Shown: piece after piece, positions 56,485 to 64,000 of the stretch | Numbering within the stretch: position 1 is the stretch's first letter | Layout of the letters: the number at the start of each line of letters is the position of its first letter | Assembly: GCA_903994455.1 (NCBI GenBank) | Contig: CAJEXI010000017.1 | Location: 1 to 64,000, forward strand | Reading direction: 5' to 3' | DNA: 64,000 nucleotides | Origin: an uncultured Chlorobiaceae bacterium | Lineage (GTDB): Bacteria > Bacteroidota > Chlorobiia > Chlorobiales > Chlorobiaceae | Translations under genes and position numbers: made by a program | The notes under the pieces: model-generated | Seen by the model: only the letters and a program-made list of their open reading frames with translations | What the model was told of the DNA's origin: nothing | Database searches by the model: none

Positions 56485-59400
56485 CTTCTAATTGCACCAA
56501 TATGGAATTGAAACTAGATTCGATAATGAACCCTACAATCTTTTGTCTTTCTTCTAATTGCACCAATATGGAATTGAAACCTGGTCTTCCAGACCAAATT
56601 GCCGCTTATCTGCTTCTTCTAATTGCACCAATATGGAATTGAAACGCAAATTGGGGGGATTCCTTAACAGTCCCTTGTGGGCTTCTAATTGCACCAATAT
56701 GGAATTGAAACTGACGATTTGTAACGCTGTCTGATAATCAGCAGCATCTTCTAATTGCACCAATATGGAATTGAAACAAGCCAAGTGGGAGGCCAAGCAT
56801 GAGTATGGCCTCCTTCTAATTGCACCAATATGGAATTGAAACGAAGGCATCCTGAGTGACTTCAGCGGAGTTATCGAGCTTCTAATTGCACCAATATGGA
56901 ATTGAAACAAGCCATAAAGCCAGAGGAAAAGCCAAAACTCCTACTTCTAATTGCACCAATATGGAATTGAAACTCTTGAGCTTCTTGACGACGGCCATAG
57001 CCTCGGCCCTTCTAATTGCACCAATATGGAATTGAAACTGTCTTTGTGCTTCCCGAAAGGGATGCCACGACCATCTTCTAATTGCACCAATATGGAATTG
57101 AAACAAAGATGCAACAAAAAAGTCTCATGGCGATATTCGTACTTCTAATTGCACCAATATGGAATTGAAACGTAGAGTTCGCGGCTTGCGCTCCCAATGC
57201 GATCCGCTTCTAATTGCACCAATATGGAATTGAAACTCCAGACGCAAGGCCAGGAGCGCGGGACATAGTCGCCTTCTAATTGCACCAATATGGAATTGAA
57301 ACCGAAAGAACTCCACGACGAGAACGTTGCGAATCCCCTTCTAATTGCACCAATATGGAATTGAAACTGGTTAAGTGATAGAAAATTGAAACATTGACGG
57401 GAACTTCTAATTGCACCAATATGGAATTGAAACAGTTTATTGTAACTTTTAGAATTACAAGCATTTTGGCTTCTAATTGCACCAATATGGAATTGAAACA
57501 TCATACCATCCACAAGCAAGGCCAGGAGCGCGGCTTCTAATTGCACCAATATGGAATTGAAACTTTAGAATACCCCATCATTCCTCCTTAGTAGTTTTTC
57601 TTCTAATTGCACCAATATGGAATTGAAACGCATTATCTTTGATAAGATTGAGAGCTGAGCCGCCACTTCTAATTGCACCAATATGGAATTGAAACAACGT
57701 GGCATCCCGTGAGCACTGCGTTTACACGAGCTTCTAATTGCACCAATATGGAATTGAAACTTTGCAGAAAGGATAGGGTTGAGCCCAGCAGACTTTCTTC
57801 TAATTGCACCAATATGGAATTGAAACTGTTCGACGAAGGATTGATGAAAACCAGAACCCGAACTTCTAATTGCACCAATATGGAATTGAAACATACAGTG
57901 ACCGCACGGTACCGTTAGAGGCTCCCCCCTTCTAATTGCACCAATATGGAATTGAAACATGTTTTGAAGGGGAGGGAAAGCACCACCCAAAGTACTTCTA
58001 ATTGCACCAATATGGAATTGAAACCAGTAATAAAGGTGGAATTAAGAGCAGGTAAAGAAGCTTCTAATTGCACCAATATGGAATTGAAACAAAACTGCCC
58101 CATGATAGTGAGGCCGTCCGTATTTTCTTCTAATTGCACCAATATGGAATTGAAACCCTTTATTACTGAGGCCCCTCCCATATCTCGTGTTACTTCTAAT
58201 TGCACCAATATGGAATTGAAACCTCATAACGTAATTGTGTAGGTTGCGGCCATGGTGGCTTCTAATTGCACCAATATGGAATTGAAACAGGGAAGCGATA
58301 GGATTAAGAACAGAAGAAACCGCCCTTCTAATTGCACCAATATGGAATTGAAACATGCAGTGACCGCACGGTACCGTTAGAGGCTCCCCCTTCTAATTGC
58401 ACCAATATGGAATTGAAACTAATCATGATGTTGTCACCTCATTTAAGATTTCGTTCTTCTAATTGCACCAATATGGAATTGAAACTGCTTTTGACAACAC
58501 TTCAACTCAGCCGTGAAGGTACTTCTAATTGCACCAATATGGAATTGAAACTTGTCAAAATAGCAATCCGGTCGGCCAGACGATCACGACTTCTAATTGC
58601 ACCAATATGGAATTGAAACAAGGGAAAAACAAGGCTATATGGTTGAGGGATGAACTTCTAATTGCACCAATATGGAATTGAAACCTGGAATAATGTCACG
58701 GTATGCAGCCATCGGCATTCCGCTTCTAATTGCACCAATATGGAATTGAAACGAGTGCAGGTATCCTTTATGGCATTGAGCATAGCAACTTCTAATTGCA
58801 CCAATATGGAATTGAAACCTTGCATTGAGTGGTTCCATAAGGGAGGTCACACAACTTCTAATTGCACCAATATGGAATTGAAACTTCTGGATTGTCTCTG
58901 AAGAGCTGCTGAACAAGGCTCTTCTAATTGCACCAATATGGAATTGAAACTGAGAAAAGAAGGGAAAGCTATGCTGCACGTCACGATCTTCTAATTGCAC
59001 CAATATGGAATTGAAACTCATGAACACCTCGCCCAGGTAATGCTGCATACGTACTTCTAATTGCACCAATATGGAATTGAAACTGTTTTGTTGCGTTTTT
59101 AGCCTCCTCCTCGATCTTGCTTCTAATTGCACCAATATGGAATTGAAACCAATTTGTTGAGTCCCTGCTGATATGTCATGTCAGCCTTCTAATTGCACCA
59201 ATATGGAATTGAAACAAATATTCCGGACGCTGTAGCCGACTGTCGGGAGACTTCTAATTGCACCAATATGGAATTGAAACGACAGCAAAGCAATGATTGC
59301 GCGGTATCCCGCTGACTTCTAATTGCACCAATATGGAATTGAAACTAACAAGTTGTGGCAACGGTCTACTCGTTTAGACTACTTCTAATTGCACCAATAT

Positions 59401-62400
59401 GGAATTGAAACCTAGCTCTTTACATGACTATATGGGTCTCCCTACTCCTTCTAATTGCACCAATATGGAATTGAAACCAGCTACTATCAATCAGCTCAGG
59501 CAGGCTTTTCAGGCTTCTAATTGCACCAATATGGAATTGAAACATGTAATCATGTAGAGAGCTAGTAGCATACCCCCCCCTTCTAATTGCACCAATATGG
59601 AATTGAAACCGTCAGAAAAAATGCGTATAGCTTCACCGCGAGCCCGCTTCTAATTGCACCAATATGGAATTGAAACAAGTGAGATTTGAGTATTTCAATA
59701 TAACGAGTGCCGCTTCTAATTGCACCAATATGGAATTGAAACCCAGCAGGAAGGTGCTCATCATTATAAGTAAGAGTACTTCTAATTGCACCAATATGGA
59801 ATTGAAACACTATTTCGGTAAGATGGTTCATAAGCGGTAACCTCTTCTAATTGCACCAATATGGAATTGAAACAGCGAAATCGCCTCTTTTCTGTTGTCT
59901 GGATTATCCAGCTTCTAATTGCACCAATATGGAATTGAAACTCCTGAAGCAAGGCCAGGGTTGCGGGACATAGTCGCACTTCTAATTGCACCAATATGGA
60001 ATTGAAACATAGAGGCAATAGGATTAAGTACAGATGATACGGCCCTTCTAATTGCACCAATATGGAATTGAAACAGCGCAATCGCCTCCTCTTTGTTGTC
60101 TGGATTGTCCACTTCTAATTGCACCAATATGGAATTGAAACGAGTTTCAGGATGAATGCGATATTAACATTTTAGTCCTTCTAATTGCACCAATATGGAA
60201 TTGAAACTAATGGGTTTAATGGGTGTTGCCATCCTGCCAAACACTTCTAATTGCACCAATATGGAATTGAAACTAACGATTTGTAGAGCCGTCTGATAAT
60301 CAGACGCCTCTTCTAATTGCACCAATATGGAATTGAAACTTTGAAATAACACCAAGCTTGAGTAACGCAAGCTCACTTCTAATTGCACCAATATGGAATT
60401 GAAACCACGGAGATCGGCCCCACTGAGATTGGCCTCACTGCTTCTAATTGCACCAATATGGAATTGAAACGCGGTAACCGCCTTGCGGGCATACTTCGCA
60501 GTCTTGCTTCTAATTGCACCAATATGGAATTGAAACAAACCAAACACGAGGATAAATAAAATGGGATATTCTCTTCTAATTGCACCAATATGGAATTGAA
60601 ACATACAGTTGTTTTGCGTGGACGCACAATGATGCCTCCCTTCTAATTGCACCAATATGGAATTGAAACGACTCCAGGCTGCAGCGTCCTGAATATTTGG
60701 GTGGCCTTCTAATTGCACCAATATGGAATTGAAACGGCGCTAATGGTGCTAAGGCTTTACTTAAATAATTTCTTCTAATTGCACCAATATGGAATTGAAA
60801 CATTATTAACATTCTTGAAAGACTTATCCCGGGCGCTCTTCTAATTGCACCAATATGGAATTGAAACGCAGCATTGGAACGAAACTTACCAGTAATTTGC
60901 GACTTCTAATTGCACCAATATGGAATTGAAACCGCGCGTCGCGCTCGTAAAGGCGCTGGACCTGAAACTTCTAATTGCACCAATATGGAATTGAAACTCG
61001 CTAAAACAAGTTCCACCGACGCAACCTCGCCCCCTTCTAATTGCACCAATATGGAATTGAAACCAGAGATACTTGATGTAATGGGCACGACTGACACCAC
61101 TTCTAATTGCACCAATATGGAATTGAAACTCTACCACCGAAAACCGTTTCTGATTTATCGCAAGCTTCTAATTGCACCAATATGGAATTGAAACTCAATC
61201 CTTTGTCGAACACGGCGTCGTTATTGGACTCTTCTAATTGCACCAATATGGAATTGAAACCACTATCATGCAGCAATCTTTGGGTTTGCCTTTAGCTTCT
61301 AATTGCACCAATATGGAATTGAAACTAAAAAGATTAAGAGCTGAGCCACCAAGGGTAGAAACTTCTAATTGCACCAATATGGAATTGAAACATAGTCCAA
61401 AGAGCCTGAAGCATTGGAACGAAACTTCTTCTAATTGCACCAATATGGAATTGAAACAGATTTTGCAGGGGCGGGAAAGCACCACCAACTGACTTCTAAT
61501 TGCACCAATATGGAATTGAAACTCCTTAATGCCAGTGTACCAGCTTGTGCGACTGACAGCTTCTAATTGCACCAATATGGAATTGAAACTATAGGACGGG
61601 TAGATGAAACCTAATCCATCTGGGGCTTCTAATTGCACCAATATGGAATTGAAACAGGTTGACCGCAGTATACTCGATAGGGTCATACCCGCTTCTAATT
61701 GCACCAATATGGAATTGAAACACGACCGCCCAGGGCGGTCTTGACGGTGATTGCTGCCTTCTAATTGCACCAATATGGAATTGAAACTAATCATCTCCTA
61801 TTAAATTGTTTTAGTCAATCAATCTTCTAATTGCACCAATATGGAATTGAAACAGCTTAAATCCATCACGTATTGTTCCTGACAGCATACTTCTAATTGC
61901 ACCAATATGGAATTGAAACCTGACAGTCGGCTGCAGCGTCCGGAATTTCTTGGCGCTTCTAATTGCACCAATATGGAATTGAAACAAGGGCCAGAGAGAC
62001 TGCAGATCATCCGACACATACTTCTAATTGCACCAATATGGAATTGAAACTTTATGAGCGGGCCGGTATTGTCTGAAGCGAAATTACTTCTAATTGCACC
62101 AATATGGAATTGAAACTGTTATAGTATGCTCAGTAGCCGTAGTTTTGACGTTACTTCTAATTGCACCAATATGGAATTGAAACGTCTACGGTGTTCCGGG
62201 GCTTATCGATCATTTCTAACTTCTAATTGCACCAATATGGAATTGAAACTCTATAGCGATGCCTCTGTCTGGTGTTGCCAACGTCTTCTAATTGCACCAA
62301 TATGGAATTGAAACCTTGATGTAATGGGCACGACTGACACCAAAAAACAGCTTCTAATTGCACCAATATGGAATTGAAACAATTTTGACTCATTCGTCTC

Positions 62401-64000
62401 GCGAATTGAAGAACCGCTTCTAATTGCACCAATATGGAATTGAAACCGAGCTGTGGCCAAGATCTGGAAATAAGCGACAGACTTCTAATTGCACCAATAT
62501 GGAATTGAAACATCCCACCAGCTCTCGCCCTCCTGCTTTTGTCCACTCTTCTAATTGCACCAATATGGAATTGAAACTGGTTATTGACGGCGTGGTACCG
62601 GATACGCTCACAACTTCTAATTGCACCAATATGGAATTGAAACTTGAGCCACCTCCAGCGAGTTTATAGGCAATCGCTGCTTCTAATTGCACCAATATGG
62701 AATTGAAACCTCATAATATCTAATTTAAGTATCGTAAAAATTTAACTTCTAATTGCACCAATATGGAATTGAAACAAGGCATCCCATAACGCGGCAATGA
62801 GCCTGTTAAGCCTTCTAATTGCACCAATATGGAATTGAAACTCAGTAGCTTTTTCTGAAGCGACATACGATATTTCGCTTCTAATTGCACCAATATGGAA
62901 TTGAAACTCGTGAACAGCATACTCGCTGCTACCATTTCTTAACCTTCTAATTGCACCAATATGGAATTGAAACCATTTTTCCAGTCCGTACCGGCGTAGC
63001 TGTTACTCCTTCTAATTGCACCAATATGGAATTGAAACCTTTTTGCCCGCGTGAAAGGTCTGGAAAAGTTACCACTTCTAATTGCACCAATATGGAATTG
63101 AAACCTAGGACTGAATGAGAAAGACTCGATTCCTTTGAACTTCTAATTGCACCAATATGGAATTGAAACTATAAAAAGGTGGCGGCGGGTTATCATTCCC
63201 GCTTCTTCTAATTGCACCAATATGGAATTGAAACGTAAATCTGACCAGTAGGGAATGTCCCTGCGATTATCCTTCTAATTGCACCAATATGGAATTGAAA
63301 CAGCGCCTTACTCAAAGGAAGGTTCAGTGTCGCAGCTTCTAATTGCACCAATATGGAATTGAAACAGTGGACAGGTCAACTACCTCAGCCGATGAAAACC
63401 CCTTCTAATTGCACCAATATGGAATTGAAACTTCGTCTTCAATTCATAAGCTGCCTTGAAGAGATTACTTCTAATTGCACCAATATGGAATTGAAACGGT
63501 GGTGACCGGTTCAGCCGCTGCCCACATGCCCGCCTTCTAATTGCACCAATATGGAATTGAAACAGCTTTGAGGCAATGGCTTCGAGCGTGAGCTGGTCTC
63601 TTCTAATTGCACCAATATGGAATTGAAACGTAGAGGAGACCGGCTTACGCTCTCTAACGTGGCCTCTTCTAATTGCACCAATATGGAATTGAAACCGATT
63701 ACCACGAGACCACCTACGAGCTATTGACCGCTTCTAATTGCACCAATATGGAATTGAAACATGGGATTTAATACTGATGATACAGCGGAGCCGATACTTC
63801 TAATTGCACCAATATGGAATTGAAAATTCATTCAGTTTGATAAAAAGGTGAAGATTTACTCACTTCTAATTGCACCAATATGGAATTGAAACTTGCTTTC
63901 AGCCGTATCCTTTTCCTTGCGGCGGCACTTCTAATTGCACCAATATGGAATTGAAACCTTCTTTGCTGCTGATGTCCAAGACCTCATTTTCACCTTCTAA
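56485..64000 (+). CRISPR. Type I-B CRISPR array, 114 complete repeats in view, continuing beyond the window
   Basis: The 30-base repeat starts CTTCTAATTG and ends GAATTGAAAC. I located repeat starts from 56485 to 63928 and counted 114 full copies, with the first 7 bases of a further copy at 63994. Spacers are 34-38 bases. Repeats are almost invariant; the copy at 63797-63826 ends in A instead of C. The last 8 bases (ATTGAAAC) are the typical 3' handle. Many minus-strand frames across the array are an artefact of the repeat lacking stop codons. Confidence 0.99.

Noticed and set aside
57368..57403. Spacer containing AATTGAAAC, the same as the repeat 3' end
   Set aside because: The nine-base match alone is compatible with chance in an AT-rich spacer and the rest of the repeat stem is absent, so an extra processing site is unlikely.
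56485..64000. Numerous plus- and minus-strand ORFs of 60-186 codons across the array, with repeated peptides such as FQFHIGAIR and SNCTNMELK
   Set aside because: They are translations of the CRISPR repeat in different frames; the repeat lacks stops and spacers are short. No ribosome sites or protein-like conservation.

Overview
The window looks like chromosomal DNA of a green sulfur bacterium (Chlorobiaceae; Chlorobium/Pelodictyon type). This rests on protein-level resemblance: a CrtP/CrtQ-type carotenoid desaturase beside recR and the YbaB/EbfC gene, a propionate/methylmalonyl-CoA operon with an unusual AccA-AccD fused carboxyltransferase, and MBG-repeat adhesin genes. It was not checked against a database.

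Layout. 1-1042: 3' end of a repetitive MBG-type adhesin and a small downstream ORF. 1135-2376: slipin and universal stress protein. 2363-13878 (minus): a propionyl-CoA to succinyl-CoA operon (prpE, mce, fused carboxyltransferase, mutA, mutB). It is separated from its GTPase partner meaB by a type II restriction-modification island (C5 methylase, HindVP-like nuclease and a frameshifted antitoxin-like ORF). 13996-18370: rsmA, a transketolase C-terminal subunit, ybaB/ebfC, recR and crtQ. 18407-23344: tRNA-Arg and tRNA-Pro, followed by a tyrosine integrase and an island-like stretch of outer-membrane proteins, a group II intron RT fragment, a nested palindrome and a TolC-like remnant. 23579-34784: housekeeping genes (def, fmt, lepA, lepB, trpE, htrA, greA, tpiA, and thiC with a TPP riboswitch). 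35131-41620: an orphan ParD-like antitoxin, an M24 peptidase, a three-gene unknown cluster, TetR with a perfect operator and a tandem flavodoxin-fold protein, and a methyltransferase. 41622-45835: a defence/mobile patch with a complete AbiEi/AbiEii pair, three decayed copies of an AAA/PD-(D/E)XK gene and an IS1634-like element.

46081-64000 is a complete type I-B CRISPR-Cas locus: cas6, an embedded AbiEi/AbiEii-like gene pair, cas8 (Cst1), cas7 (Cst2), cas5, cas3, cas1, cas2, cas4, a leader and a very large array. I counted 114 full repeats in the window, and the array runs off the end. The type IV toxin-antitoxin-like pair overlaps cas8 and so appears co-transcribed with the interference genes. 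Many spacers come in diverged or offset near-duplicate sets, pointing to repeated sampling of the same evolving invaders.

The most interesting points are: the AbiE-like pair inside the cas operon; the diverged spacer families; the AT-rich centre of the cas operon compared with its cas6 and cas1-cas2-cas4 flanks; the 10-bp phased GTTC iterons between tRNA-Pro and the integrase; and the carboxyltransferase fusion with its domains in the opposite order to PccB-type enzymes.
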